A stretch of 64,000 bases of DNA from positions 1 through 64,000 of the IMG/VR virus record IMGVR_UViG_3300031857_000065. One strand, 5' to 3'. The DNA is from a virus. A model generated the notes under the pieces. That model had not been told where the DNA came from and did not search any database. It was given only the letters and a program-made list of their open reading frames with translations. The position numbers and the translations under genes were made by a program. Positions 43,245 through 53,300 of the stretch are shown here, one piece after another; positions within the stretch are counted from its first letter, which is position 1, and each line of letters opens with the position of its first letter.

Positions 43245-44564
43245 TTATCGTCCAAATTTACCAGTTAATCTTTCACACCACCCATTACTCTTACTATGAG
43301 GCCACACGATCCACCCATCAGCTGGTTGATCAGAATAGAATGCTCTCCATATATGCACAAACTTATCTGCTTCATAAGGTACACTCATAGCCATATTTAT
43401 TTCATTTTCATCAGCATCATGTCTATGAAATTCTATTCCATCTTTATTTGTAAACGCAACTACCCAGAAATTATAATCCTTCTCTGGTAATGATCCTTTA
43501 TACACATCAATACATACTTTATGATAAGGAACCAATCCTTGTGTATGGGATTCTACATCTAAAGAAACTGGAGGGCGTATTTTTTGTATGGTCATCGTAT
43601 GAGCACGTTTTGTAGAAAACTCCAATCCAGCATACATTTCATATTCCTGAAGTGTTCGTACATTATCTTTTAATTTTCTGTTCTTCGATTCAATACCGTA
43701 CATTTTGCGATGATATGCGTGTGAGATTCTATCTTCTGATGCCCAATTTGTATGGTCCTCCCAATGTTTACTCTTTCCTTCTCTATAGTATTCGTGCCAA
43801 GCAATAGTTCTGTGTGGTGCGAATAGATCGTACCCCGCCATATAAGAACGAACAGATAAATCAATTTCTTCACCGTGAAAATAATAATTTGGGTCATACG
43901 GAACTTCTTTAACAAATATTCCGTCAGCAAATATAAAATGACCAGACATGAATCTTGATGGAACTGGTGATGTCAGTTCTCTCCAATCGTCTATTGTATG
44001 TGGTAAGAAGTGTACTGGCCCTTCTGGACCAAATCTGTCAAATTCCATAATCCACGGAGCAGGTAATTCACCTTCAGGTCCTGTTACTGGATTAAAATCT
44101 GGTAAGTATGAACTCAGCAGTGGTTTTGTGTGTCCTTTACTACGCAATCCTTCTAACATTTCTATTACTTGCGTATCCCAATGTTCGGTAAATCTATGAT
44201 GTGAATCTAGTTGTAGTGTATAAGTTTCGCCATTATACAATTTCTGTATTTTTTCACGCATCCAGCAAACACCTTTAGATTTACGATAATCTATATCTAT
44301 TATCTTAAATCTTGTGTCATCTTTGAACTCATCTAAATTATCCCACTTCTCATAGGGAGAATGCTGCCAACCAATGGCAATAGTCAAATTTTCTGGATGA
44401 TCTGCGTTTTGTAATAAACTGCGAAGAGTGTGTAATAATTCTGGATCACGGTATGCTGCAATTTGAACGAAAATAGTAGGTACTTTCTTTTTAACTCGTC
44501 CAGCAGTCTTTTTTATACTCTGATTTCTTACAGTCTTTTTAACAACTTTCTTTTTTGTAGTCAT
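43245..44564 (-). CDS. GT60-like glycosyltransferase, basic N-terminus (439 aa)
   Basis: Start set at ATG 44564 (MTTKKKVVKK), preceded by GAGGG at good spacing; an in-frame TTG at 44594 is less likely. The N-terminal 28 residues are highly basic (TTKKKVVKKTVRNQSIKK). GT60 blocks follow: IFVQIAAYRDPELLHTLRSLL, GVCWMREKIQ, YTLQLDSHHRF, FHGEEIDLSVRSYMAGYDLF, IAWHEYYRE and NVRTLQEYEMYAGLEF. The C-terminal YNFWVVAFTNKDG ... GWIVWPHSKSNGWCERL domain is shared with the neighbour. It opens the large glycosylation operon behind tandem promoter elements. Confidence 0.87.
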   Translation of the reverse strand: MTTKKKVVKKTVRNQSIKKTAGRVKKKVPTIFVQIAAYRDPELLHTLRSLLQNADHPENLTIAIGWQHSPYEKWDNLDEFKDDTRFKIIDIDYRKSKGVCWMREKIQKLYNGETYTLQLDSHHRFTEHWDTQVIEMLEGLRSKGHTKPLLSSYLPDFNPVTGPEGELPAPWIMEFDRFGPEGPVHFLPHTIDDWRELTSPVPSRFMSGHFIFADGIFVKEVPYDPNYYFHGEEIDLSVRSYMAGYDLFAPHRTIAWHEYYREGKSKHWEDHTNWASEDRISHAYHRKMYGIESKNRKLKDNVRTLQEYEMYAGLEFSTKRAHTMTIQKIRPPVSLDVESHTQGLVPYHKVCIDVYKGSLPEKDYNFWVVAFTNKDGIEFHRHDADENEINMAMSVPYEADKFVHIWRAFYSDQPADGWIVWPHSKSNGWCERLTGKFGR

Positions 44565-44594
44565 AAAACCCTCATTTATATAACCTGTACACAA

Positions 44595-44604
44595 GTATAA
44601 ATAG
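44595..44604 (-). promoter_or_regulatory. Candidate late-promoter element TATTTATAC
   Basis: Minus strand CTATTTATAC followed by TTGTGTA, 31 nt upstream of the GT60 ATG at 44564. Lies directly downstream of a sigma70-like promoter, so this operon may have both early- and late-type control. Confidence 0.5.
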
Positions 44605-44620
44605 TTTACGTCAATAGAAA

Positions 44621-44649
44621 AATATAATCTACTCGACTTAACAAGTCAA
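44621..44649 (-). promoter_or_regulatory. Sigma70-like promoter for the glycosylation operon
   Basis: Minus strand TTGACT (44649-44644), exactly 17 nt, then TATATT (44626-44621), 57 nt upstream of the GT60 start. A GACTTGTTAAGTC dyad overlaps the -35 region and may be an operator. Implies that glycan genes can be expressed by host-type RNA polymerase. Confidence 0.6.
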
Positions 44650-44655
44650 GGTTTA

Positions 44656-45087
44656 CTACAGCTTTTTAATTATTGGTAAAGTATTTTGTAGTTTCTGTCC
44701 TATATTAGCATTTTGAGTCGTATACATGAGACTATATTCATTTGGTACCGTTTTTATCCATTTTATTGGATTGGTATTAATATACGATTGTACTAATGTT
44801 TTTGATGGGCCTTCAACCCTATTCGTAAAATCTAAAGGAGTTATAACGTTTTTATCTTTATCAAAACACGATAAATTTAATATAAACTCATCATCTGTGG
44901 TGTCGTATTGCAACCATAACACTCTAAAAGGTGTTTGTTTATCAATTAAATAATGAATTTGTCGATATAATCCGTTTCCCGTGGTGAGTGATTTTAAAGC
45001 ATCACACGTTGTATTATCCACACAGTTATAATTTTGGATTATTGCGTTAGCATCAACCAATAATTGTAAATCTTGAAATGTATTCAT
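44656..45087 (-). CDS. Hypothetical protein (143 aa)
   Basis: Not recognised. A compact alpha/beta-looking protein: LVDANAIIQNYNCVDNTTCDALKSL near the N-terminus, then FRVLWLQYDTTDDEFILNLSCFDKDK and LVQSYINTNPIKWIKTVPNEYSLMYTTQ. No enzyme motif, signal peptide or membrane segment. It follows the 1,549-residue mucin-like gene by 33 bases and precedes the glycosylation operon promoter, so it closes the virion block. Possibly a chaperone or small structural partner of the mucin-like protein (inference). Confidence 0.55.
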   Translation of the reverse strand: MNTFQDLQLLVDANAIIQNYNCVDNTTCDALKSLTTGNGLYRQIHYLIDKQTPFRVLWLQYDTTDDEFILNLSCFDKDKNVITPLDFTNRVEGPSKTLVQSYINTNPIKWIKTVPNEYSLMYTTQNANIGQKLQNTLPIIKKL

Positions 45088-45120
45088 ATTTATTCTCTAA
45101 ATTTTAAGTTACCGTTATTT

Positions 45121-48100
45121 TTACGTACAAAGGAATTGACTTCCACCACAGTCTACATAATCCACACATGCTAGTTCATAAGTTCCGAGATTACAATAGT
45201 ATAGATTTACTCCAATACACGCATACGTGCCGTCTTGACACGAAGATGTCGGTGATGGTGTTACTGGTGCGGGTGTTGGTGCAGGTGTTACTGGTGCAGG
45301 TGTTGGTGCTGGTGTTGGCGAAGGCGTTACTGGTGCAGGTGTTGGTGATGGTGTTGGCGAAGGCGTTACTGGCGATGGTGTTGGTGACGGCGTTGGTGAA
45401 GGCGTTACCGGTGATGGTGTTACTGGCGAAGGTGTTGGTGATGGTGTTGGCGAAGGCGTTACTGGTGATGGTGTTACTGGTGATGGGGTAACAGGTGAAG
45501 GCGTTACAGGTGACGGCGTTACTGGCGATGGCGTCGGTGACGGCGTTGGCGAAGGCGTCACTGGCGATGGCGTTCTTGTTTTAGATGGAGTTATCGTCGG
45601 TGTCGGTGTAATAGTCGGTGTTACTGATGGTATAATATTTTCTAATTGAATTGCCGCTGCTTTAATATTTAACGTCTGGCTGTGGGTCCAATCTAACTGT
45701 CCAGCTGTACTTGATGCATATTTTTTGGACATATTTACTTCAAAATCATATGTCAATGCCGTACTGGTTGTTGTCCATTCCGAGGTAGATCCTCCTGCCG
45801 CTGACAACGTACTTGGTGAACCGAATGCATTTACTCCAACACCAATTCCAATCATTAAAGAACTATTATCCGCATCTGTGTATAATGGAACGAACATACT
45901 TGTGCCGTTTGTACTGGTAAAATCTTTATCCCACACGGCTACAGCATTTTTATAATTAGTATGATACATACGATAATACATAGTACCGTTATACGCAATT
46001 TCTAATGCACCTGTGCCAGAATTTGGACTGAATAATGTCCAGATTGTTAGAGCAATACCATCACCAATATTAGCTGATTCTTGTTGCATTGTTAATGCGG
46101 TTCTTCCCCAACTTCCAGACCACCACATTGCTGTCGGTTTACCGTATGTTGGAAATTCTGCCTGTGAAGCCACACGTGCTACTAACGCTGTAGCGTTTGA
46201 TTGTACGGTCCATGTATGTGATCCTGTAGATGCTCCCGTTGTTGTATTACTACTTGCTGACCCACTAGCAAGTTCAATAACCATTGTTCCCGGTGTGTTA
46301 GAAGGCGTAATAGACGGTGTTCTGGTAATAGACGGCGTAGTGGTAATACTCGGCGTTCTAGTAATAGACGGCGTTCTAGTAATAGACGGTGTTGTAGTAA
46401 TACTTGGCGTTCTAGTAATAGACGGCGTTGTTGTAATACTTGGCGTGATACTTGGCGTTCTTGTAATAGAAGGCGTTGTAGTAATGCTTGGCGTAGTGGT
46501 AATAGACGGTGTTTTGGTAATACTTGGCGTGATGGTAATACTTGGAGTAATACTTGGCGTAGTAGTAATAGATGGTGTAGTCGTAATAGACGGCGTTCTA
46601 GTAATACTTGGCGTAGTAGTAATAGATGGTGTTGTAGTAATAGAAGGCGTTGTCGTAATACTTGGTGTTCTGGTAATACTTGGTGTAGTCGTAATAGATG
46701 GTGTAGTGGTAATAGACGGCGTAATACTAGGAGTAATACTTGGTGTTCTGGTAATACTAGGCGTGGTAGTAATAGATGGCGTAGTTGTTACGCTTGGCGT
46801 TCTAGTAATAGACGGTGTAGTAGTAATACTTGGCGTTGTAGTAACACTCGGCGTTTTCGTAATAGAAGGCGTTGTAGTAATAGAAGGCGTTACCGTAATA
46901 CTTGGAGTAATACTCGGCGTTGTAGTAATAGAAGGCGTTGTAGTAATAGAAGGCGTTGTCGTAATACTTGGTGTTCTGGTAATACTAGGAGTAGTAGTAA
47001 TAGATGGTGTGATGGTAACAGATGGTGTAACGGTAATACTTGGCGTTTTAGTAATAGATGGCGTAGTTGTAATTGATGGAGTAATACTTGGCGTTACGGT
47101 AATACTCGGCGTTGTAGTAATACTTGGCGTTGTAGTAATAGAAGGCGTTTTAGTAATACTTGGAGTAATACTTGGCGTTGTAGTAATACTTGGCGTTGTA
47201 GTGATAGAAGGTGTAGTAGTAATTGACGGCGTTTTAGTAATACTTGGCGTTGTTGTAATACTTGGTGTAGTGGTAATACTTGGGGTTCTAGTAATAGAAG
47301 GCGTTTTTGTAATACTTGGTGTAGTTGTAATAGATGGAGTAATACTTGGTGTAGTTGTAATAGACGGTGTTGTAGTAATACTTGGTGTAGTCGTAATAGA
47401 TGGTGTGGTGGTAATAGACGGAGTTACACTTGGTGTTGTAGTAATACTTGGCGTAATGGTAATAGAAGGTGTAATGCTAGGTGTTGTAGTAATAGACGGC
47501 GTTCTGGTAATAGAAGGCGTAGTGGTAATACTTGGCGTTCTAGTTACGGAAGGTGTGGTTGTAATAGACGGTGTGGTAGTAATACTTGGCGTTTTAGTAA
47601 TAGATGGCGTAGTTGTAATTGATGGAGTAATACTTGGCGTAACAGTAATAGACGGTGTAGTAGTAATACTCGGGGTTCTAGTAATAGAAGGCGTAGTGGT
47701 AATAGATGGTGTAATACTAGGCGTAATAGTAACAGAAGGCGTTGTAGTAATACTTGGTGTTGTAGTGACAGAAGGCGTTATCGTAATACTTGGCGTAATA
47801 CTTGGCGTAGTCGTAATAGACGGCGTTCTGGTAATAGACGGCGTAGTGGTAATAGACGGCGTAATACTGGGCGTAGTAGTAATAGAAGGCGTAGTGGTAA
47901 TACTTGGTGTGGTGGTAATAGATGGAGTAGTCGTAATGGATGGTGTAATGCTTGGTGTAGTTGTGATAGAAGGCGTTACCGTAACACTAGGCGTTCTTGT
48001 AATAGAAGGCGTTATCGTAATACTCGGCGTTTTAGTAATAGAAGGCGTAGTAGTAATACTTGGCGTTCTTGTAATAGATGGTGTAGTAGTAATAGAAGGC

Positions 48101-49770
48101 GTTGTCGTAATACTTGGCGTAATACTTGGTGTAGTTGTAATAGATGGTGTAGTAGTTACTGATGGCGTGGTAGTAATAGACGGCGTTACCGTAATACTTG
48201 GTGTAGTCGTAATAGAAGGCGTTTTGGTAATACTTGGCGTTGTAGTAATAGAAGGCGTAGTTGTAATAGAAGGCGTTTTGGTAATACTTGGTGTGGTAGT
48301 AATAGATGGTGTAGTGGTAATAGATGGAGTAATACTTGGTGTGGTAGTAACACTAGGCGTGGTGGTGATAGACGGTGTAGTAGTTACTGATGGTGTTGTA
48401 GTGATACTTGGTGTATTTGTAACAGATGGTGTTGTGGTAATAGAAGGCGTAGTTGTAATTGATGGAGTAATACTCGGTGTTGTGGTAATAGACGGCGTAG
48501 TAGTAATAGAAGGCGTTACCGTAACACTCGGTGTTTTTGTAATAGAAGGCGTAGTAGTAATAGACGGTGTTACCGTAATACTTGGGGTTACACTAATCCC
48601 CGGCGAAGACGTAATACTTGGCGTAATACTTGGCGTTTTAGTAATAGATGGTGTAACTGTAATACTTGGAGTAGTTGTAACTGACGGTGTTGTGGTAATA
48701 GACGGCGTAGTGGTAATAGACGGCGTAGTGGTAATAGACGGCGTAGTGGTAATTGACGGTGTAATACTTGGAGTAATACTTGGCGTAGTAGTAATAGATG
48801 GTGTAGTCGTAATAGAAGGCGTGGTAGTAATACTTGGCGTAGTAGTAATAGATGGTGTTTTGGTAACACTTGGTGTTGTAGTAATAGAAGGCGTGGTAGT
48901 AATACTTGGTGTTCTGGTAATACTAGGAGTGGTAGTAATAGATGGCGTAACGCTTGGCGTCGTGGTAACACTAGGGGTAGTTGTAATAGACGGCGTTGTA
49001 GTAATACTTGGAGTAGTTGTGATAGACGGTGTAGTGGTAATAGATGGTGTAACACTTGGCGTAGTTGTTACGCTTGGCGTTGTAGTAATAGAAGGTGTGA
49101 TACTTGGGGTTACCGTAATAGATGGCGTTCTGGTAACACTCGGTGTTGTAGTAATAGAAGGTGTTTTAGTAATAGATGGTGTAATGGTAATACTTGGCGT
49201 AATACTTGGCGTTTTAGTAATAGATGGTGTAACAGTAATACTTGGCGTAATACTTGGCGTAGTGGTAATAGACGGCGTAGTGGTAATAGACGGCGTAGTA
49301 GTAATACTTGGCGTTTTAGTTACGCTTGGTGTAGTCGTAATAGAAGGCGTTCTAGTAATACTTGGGGTGATAGTAATTGATGGCGTAGTCGTAATAGATG
49401 GCGTTCTAGTAATACTTGGCGTAGTTGTAATAGATGGTGTAATAGTAATAGAAGGTGTAACTGTAATACTTGGCGTAGTAGTAGCAGTAATAGACGGAGT
49501 TATCGTAATTGAAGGGGTGTTAGTAACACTAGGTGTAGTTGTTACTGTTATTGACGGAGTAATACTTGGCGTTCTAGTAATAGAAGGCGTAATACTTGGC
49601 GTAATTGTGATTGATGGTGTAATACTAGGCGTTACGCTTCTCGACGGAGTAATACTTGGTGTAACCGATGGAGTACGAGTAATTGAAGGCGTAGGCGTTG
49701 GTGTTATTGCCCCAAATAAACCAAACGACCTAACACTAGCACCACCTCGTGCACCAAGTACCGGAGTCAT
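45121..49770 (-). CDS. Giant mucin-like TPSITT-repeat protein with globular domain and six-Cys tail (1,549 aa)
   Basis: Order: 22-residue leader (TPVLGARGGASVRSFG), about 1,130 residues of TPS(I/V)T(T/R/K/V) repeats of six residues with interspersed four-residue units, a globular beta-rich domain (about 1158-1370: TAMWWSGSWGRTALTMQQ, YYRMYHTNYKNAVAVWDKDF), a Pro-rich SPVTPSPTPS tract (about 1377-1506), and a six-Cys module at 1507-1548 with CX6CX7CX8CX5CX6C. No membrane segment. Probable fibre or surface protein with a long stalk and distal domains; hundreds of Thr/Ser sites suit dense O-glycosylation by the neighbouring enzymes. No cognate family recognised. Function inferred from layout. 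Confidence 0.75.
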   Translation of the reverse strand: MTPVLGARGGASVRSFGLFGAITPTPTPSITRTPSVTPSITPSRSVTPSITPSITITPSITPSITRTPSITPSITVTTTPSVTNTPSITITPSITATTTPSITVTPSITITPSITTTPSITRTPSITTTPSITITPSITRTPSITTTPSVTKTPSITTTPSITTTPSITTTPSITPSITVTPSITKTPSITPSITITPSITKTPSITTTPSVTRTPSITVTPSITPSITTTPSVTTTPSVTPSITTTPSITTTPSITTTPSITTTPSVTTTPSVTPSITTTPSITRTPSITTTPSITTTPSVTKTPSITTTPSITTTPSITTTPSITTTPSITPSITPSITTTPSITTTPSITTTPSITTTPSVTTTPSITVTPSITKTPSITPSITSSPGISVTPSITVTPSITTTPSITKTPSVTVTPSITTTPSITTTPSITPSITTTPSITTTPSVTNTPSITTTPSVTTTPSITTTPSVTTTPSITPSITTTPSITTTPSITKTPSITTTPSITTTPSITKTPSITTTPSITVTPSITTTPSVTTTPSITTTPSITPSITTTPSITTTPSITRTPSITTTPSITKTPSITITPSITRTPSVTVTPSITTTPSITPSITTTPSITTTPSITTTPSITTTPSITPSITTTPSITRTPSITTTPSITPSITITPSVTTTPSITTTPSVTITPSITPSITTTPSITRTPSITTTPSITVTPSITPSITTTPSITKTPSITTTPSITTTPSVTRTPSITTTPSITRTPSITTTPSITPSITITPSITTTPSVTPSITTTPSITTTPSITTTPSITTTPSITPSITTTPSITKTPSITRTPSITTTPSITTTPSITKTPSITTTPSITTTPSITTTPSITPSITKTPSITTTPSITTTPSITVTPSITPSITTTPSITKTPSITVTPSVTITPSITTTPSITRTPSITTTPSITTTPSITTTPSITPSITVTPSITTTPSITKTPSVTTTPSITTTPSITRTPSVTTTPSITTTPSITRTPSITPSITPSITTTPSITTTPSITRTPSITTTPSITTTPSITTTPSITRTPSITTTPSITTTPSITPSITITPSITKTPSITTTPSITTTPSITRTPSITPSITTTPSITRTPSITTTPSITRTPSITRTPSITTTPSITRTPSITPSNTPGTMVIELASGSASSNTTTGASTGSHTWTVQSNATALVARVASQAEFPTYGKPTAMWWSGSWGRTALTMQQESANIGDGIALTIWTLFSPNSGTGALEIAYNGTMYYRMYHTNYKNAVAVWDKDFTSTNGTSMFVPLYTDADNSSLMIGIGVGVNAFGSPSTLSAAGGSTSEWTTTSTALTYDFEVNMSKKYASSTAGQLDWTHSQTLNIKAAAIQLENIIPSVTPTITPTPTITPSKTRTPSPVTPSPTPSPTPSPVTPSPVTPSPVTPSPVTPSPVTPSPTPSPTPSPVTPSPVTPSPTPSPTPSPVTPSPTPSPTPAPVTPSPTPAPTPAPVTPAPTPAPVTPSPTSSCQDGTYACIGVNLYYCNLGTYELACVDYVDCGGSQFLCT
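46300..49704 (-). repeat. TPSITT repeat array of the 1,549-aa protein
   Basis: About 3.4 kb coding for near-identical hexads, basic period 18 bp with frequent 12-bp short units (TPSI/TPSV). The protein is strongly conserved while codons vary, including serine switching between AGT and TCT/TCC in adjacent units. That pattern suggests selection on the protein and, perhaps, against recombination between exact copies. Confidence 0.9.
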
Positions 49771-49779
49771 ACAATCTTA

Positions 49780-50295
49780 TTAAACGAAAGGTATTACTGA
49801 TGCTAACACAGTAAATGTAGCATTTGCTGTTTTTATTATAACATACGAATACACATCAATACAATTTGTGTTACCCGCTGAGGGAACAGCACCACCTTGC
49901 CATTTTGGTGTTACAGAAGCACCATCAATTGTATGAGATGTGACATAAAATGCGGGAGAACCGTTTGTTACTAAAAACGCCAAACTCAAACTTTGCCCAA
50001 TATACATTATATTATTTAATGTAGTTGAAATGTCACCTGTGAAGTTTAGAGTCCAATTACCCGATGAGTTGGTTGTATAATACAACACCCCTTGTGATAA
50101 TACATTAAAATTAATTGTCCCCGTTGCCGCAGTCGCAGCAATAGTATTTTTTTCTAATATTTGTTGTAGAACTGTCGTACCGCCAACATGAAGAGAACCA
50201 CTTGGTGTGGTCACATCTCCAACTGATAGTTTGTTCACAGGTCCGATATTCGTTCCAGTTCTTATTAATGCGCCAGAAAGTCTTGTCTCAGCCAC
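49780..50295 (-). CDS. Virion-type beta protein (171 aa)
   Basis: Starts at GTG 50295 behind GTGAGGTG at good spacing. Not a known family. It begins AETRLSGALIRTGTNIGP and then reads like a fibre or tip module: LSVGDVTTPSGSLHVGGTTVLQQ, FNVLSQGVLYYTTNSSGNWTLNF, IGQSLSLAFLVTNGSPAFYVTS and a hydrophobic end. Ser/Thr/Gly-rich beta pattern without Cys-rich segments. Located between the two giant mucin-like genes, so it is probably a partner in the same virion structure. It follows a TATTTATA element. Confidence 0.6.
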   Translation of the reverse strand: MAETRLSGALIRTGTNIGPVNKLSVGDVTTPSGSLHVGGTTVLQQILEKNTIAATAATGTINFNVLSQGVLYYTTNSSGNWTLNFTGDISTTLNNIMYIGQSLSLAFLVTNGSPAFYVTSHTIDGASVTPKWQGGAVPSAGNTNCIDVYSYVIIKTANATFTVLASVIPFV

Positions 50296-50319
50296 GAATA
50301 CACCTCACGTTATACATTT

Positions 50320-50331
50320 CATATAAATATG
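50320..50331 (-). promoter_or_regulatory. Candidate late-promoter element within a palindrome
   Basis: Minus strand CATATTTATATG, part of a 16-bp palindrome-like TTCATAT/ATATGAA, 25 nt upstream of the GTG at 50295. Differs from the other three copies only after TATTTATA. The dyad could also be a hairpin between the two genes. Confidence 0.42.
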
Positions 50332-50335
50332 AATT

Positions 50336-53300
50336 TTAATAACTAAATGAAGATTCGTTAGATAATGCGAACTCATAATTTGTAATATCATCACCAATTA
50401 CCCAATACAAACGTCCATTTTTGATAAATATTTCACCTGCTTTACGATTGGTTATTTGTACTCTAGCACCAGTAATTACTCTTGTCACCCCACTATAATC
50501 ACTGTATAATAATTGTTCTCCGTACACCCAAATATTACCTTGGTCTTTTACAGGTAAAGATTGATTTACACCACCAATGTATGAATGTTCCACCATTCCA
50601 ACTTTATAACGTAATTCTATACCATAAATTGCTATATCACTAACTTTTACTTCAGACGGGGTAATTGATGGAGTTATAGAAGGTGTTATTGTTACACTCG
50701 GTGTTACTGTAGGGGTAGTTGAACGAGTCGGTGTAATAGTTGGCGTAACCGTTGGTGTTTTTGTTACACTACGAGTCGGTGTTATCGATGGGGTTTTAGT
50801 TATTGATGGGGTAATACTGACGGTAATTGATGGTGTAATAGACGGAGTTGTAGTAACACTAGGTGTAACGCCTGATGTTCTAGTGATACTTGGTGTAGTT
50901 GTGATAGAAGGCGTTCTAGTAATACTTGGGGTAGTAGTAATACTTGGGGTAGTAGTAATACTTGGGGTAGTAGTAATTGAAGGCGTTGTAGTAATACTAG
51001 GTGTAACACTTGTTGTTCTAGTAATACTTGGGGTAGTCGTAATAGATGGCGTTCTAGTAATACTTGGCGTTGTGGTAATAGACGGCGTAGTGGTAATAGA
51101 TGGCGTGATACTTGGCGTTCTAGTGACACTAGGCGTTCTAGTAATACTTGGAGTAGTAGTAATAGACGGCGTAGTGGTAATAGATGGCGTAGTAGTAATA
51201 CTTGGTGTGGTAGTAATTGACGGCGTAGTAGTAATACTTGGCGTAATACTTGGCGTAGTTGTGATTGATGGTGTTCTGGTAACAGACGGTGTAGTAGTGA
51301 TACTGGGTGTAGAAGTAACAGACGGCGTAGTGGTAATAGATGGCGTGATACTGGGCGTTCTAGTAATACTTGGCGTTGTGGTAATAGACGGCGTAGTAGT
51401 AATACTTGGGGTAGTAGTAATAGAAGGTGTTCTAGTGACACTAGGTGTAGTGGTAATAGACGGCGTGGTAGTGATACTCGGTGTAACGGTAACAGATGGT
51501 GTTGATCCTGGTGTTGTAGTGATACTCGGCGTTCTAGTAATACTTGGCGTAGTTGTAATACTTGGCGTTGTGGTAATACTTGGCGTTGTGGTAATAGATG
51601 GCGTTGCCGTGATAGACGGTGTTGTAGTAATACTAGGCGTGGTTGTAACAGACGGTGTTGTAGTAATACTAGGCGTGGTTGTAACAGACGGCGTATTGGT
51701 GATGGATGGTGTAACACTAGGCGTTGTAGTAATACTTGGCGTAATAGTAACACTTGGTGTAACACTTGGTGTGGTGGTAATAGATGGCGTATTGGTGATG
51801 GATGGTGTAACACTAGGCGTTGTAGTAACAGATGGAGTAACACTTGGTGTAGTAGTAATAGACGGCGTTCTAGTAATACTTGGCGTTGTAGTAATACTTG
51901 GGGTAGTAGTAATACTTGGGGTAGTAGTAATACTCGGGGTAGTGGTAATAGATGGCGTAGTGGTTATTGATGGTGTAACGCTTGGCGTAGTTGTAACGCT
52001 TGGCGTAGTTGTAACGCTTGGCGTAGTTGTAATACTTGGAGTTCTAGTAATACTTGGCGTAGTTGTAATACTTGGCGTAGTTGTAACGCTTGGCGTAGTT
52101 GTAATACTTGGTGTGATACTTGGCGTAGTAGTAATACTTGGCGTAGTTGTTATACTAGGTGTGACACTTGGGGTCGTTGTTATACTCGGCGTAGTAGTAA
52201 TACTTGGGGTAGTAGTAATACTTGGCGTAACAGTAATAGATGGTGTTGCGGTAATAGAAGGCGTTGTGGTAATACTAGGCGTAGTAGTAATACTTGGGGT
52301 AACAGTTATACTAGGCGTAGTAGTAATAGATGGCGTAGTTGTTATACTTGGTGTGGTAGTAATTGACGGCGTAGTAGTAATACTTGGGGTAGTAGTAATA
52401 CTTGGCGTAGTGGTAATAGAAGGCGTTGTTGTAATAGATGGTGTTGTTGTAGCCGAAGGAGTTACAGTAACACTAGGGGTTGCTGTAATACTAGGACTTA
52501 CTGTAATACTTGGTGTAATAGAAGGTGTTGTGGTTATTGATGGAGTTACAGTTATTGATGGAGTTACAGATACACCAGGTGAAGCTGTAATACTTGGTGT
52601 AACTGTTACACTTGGAGTTGTGGTGATAGATGGCGTTGTAGTAATACTTGGCGTAGCCGTAACAGATGGTGTTGTAGTAATAGAAGGTGTGATACTCGGT
52701 GTTGTAGTAATACTTGGCGTAATTGTAACCGACGGCGTAATACTTGGAGTAGTAGTAATAGACGGCGTAGTAGTAACAGATGGTGTAGTAGTAATACTTG
52801 GCGTGATACTTGGCGTAGTAGTAATACTTGGCGTAGTTGTTATACTTGGTGTTACCGTTATTGATGGTGTAACGCTAGGTGTTCTAGTAACAGATGGCGT
52901 AGCAGTAATAGAAGGCGTAACGGTAACCGATGGCGTAGCAGTGACCGATGGTGTTGTTGTAATAGATGGTGTGACTGTAATAGATGGTGTAACTGTAACC
53001 GATGGTGTTATACTTGGTGTGGTAGTAATTGACGGCGTAGTAGTAATACTTGGGGTAGTAGTAATACTCGGCGTAGTGGTAACAGATGGTGTAGTAGTAA
53101 TACTCGGCGTAGTGGTTATTGATGGCGTAACGCTTGGAGTAGTTGTAACGCTTGGCGTAGTAGTAATACTAGGCGTGACGCTAGGTGTAGTAGTAATACT
53201 AGGCGTGGTGGTAATAGATGGCGTGACACTTGGAGTAGTGGTAATTGACGGCGTAGTGGTAATAGAAGGCGTTACCGTAATAGACGGTGTTGTGGTAATA

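Noticed and set aside
46013-49783. Plus-strand open frame of about 1,256 codons opposite the 1,549-residue mucin-like gene (VVVIDGVVVILGV type).
   Set aside because: It is the mirror of the TPSITT code: the repeat lacks stop codons on the opposite strand by composition. No start signal, and every other supported gene is on the minus strand.
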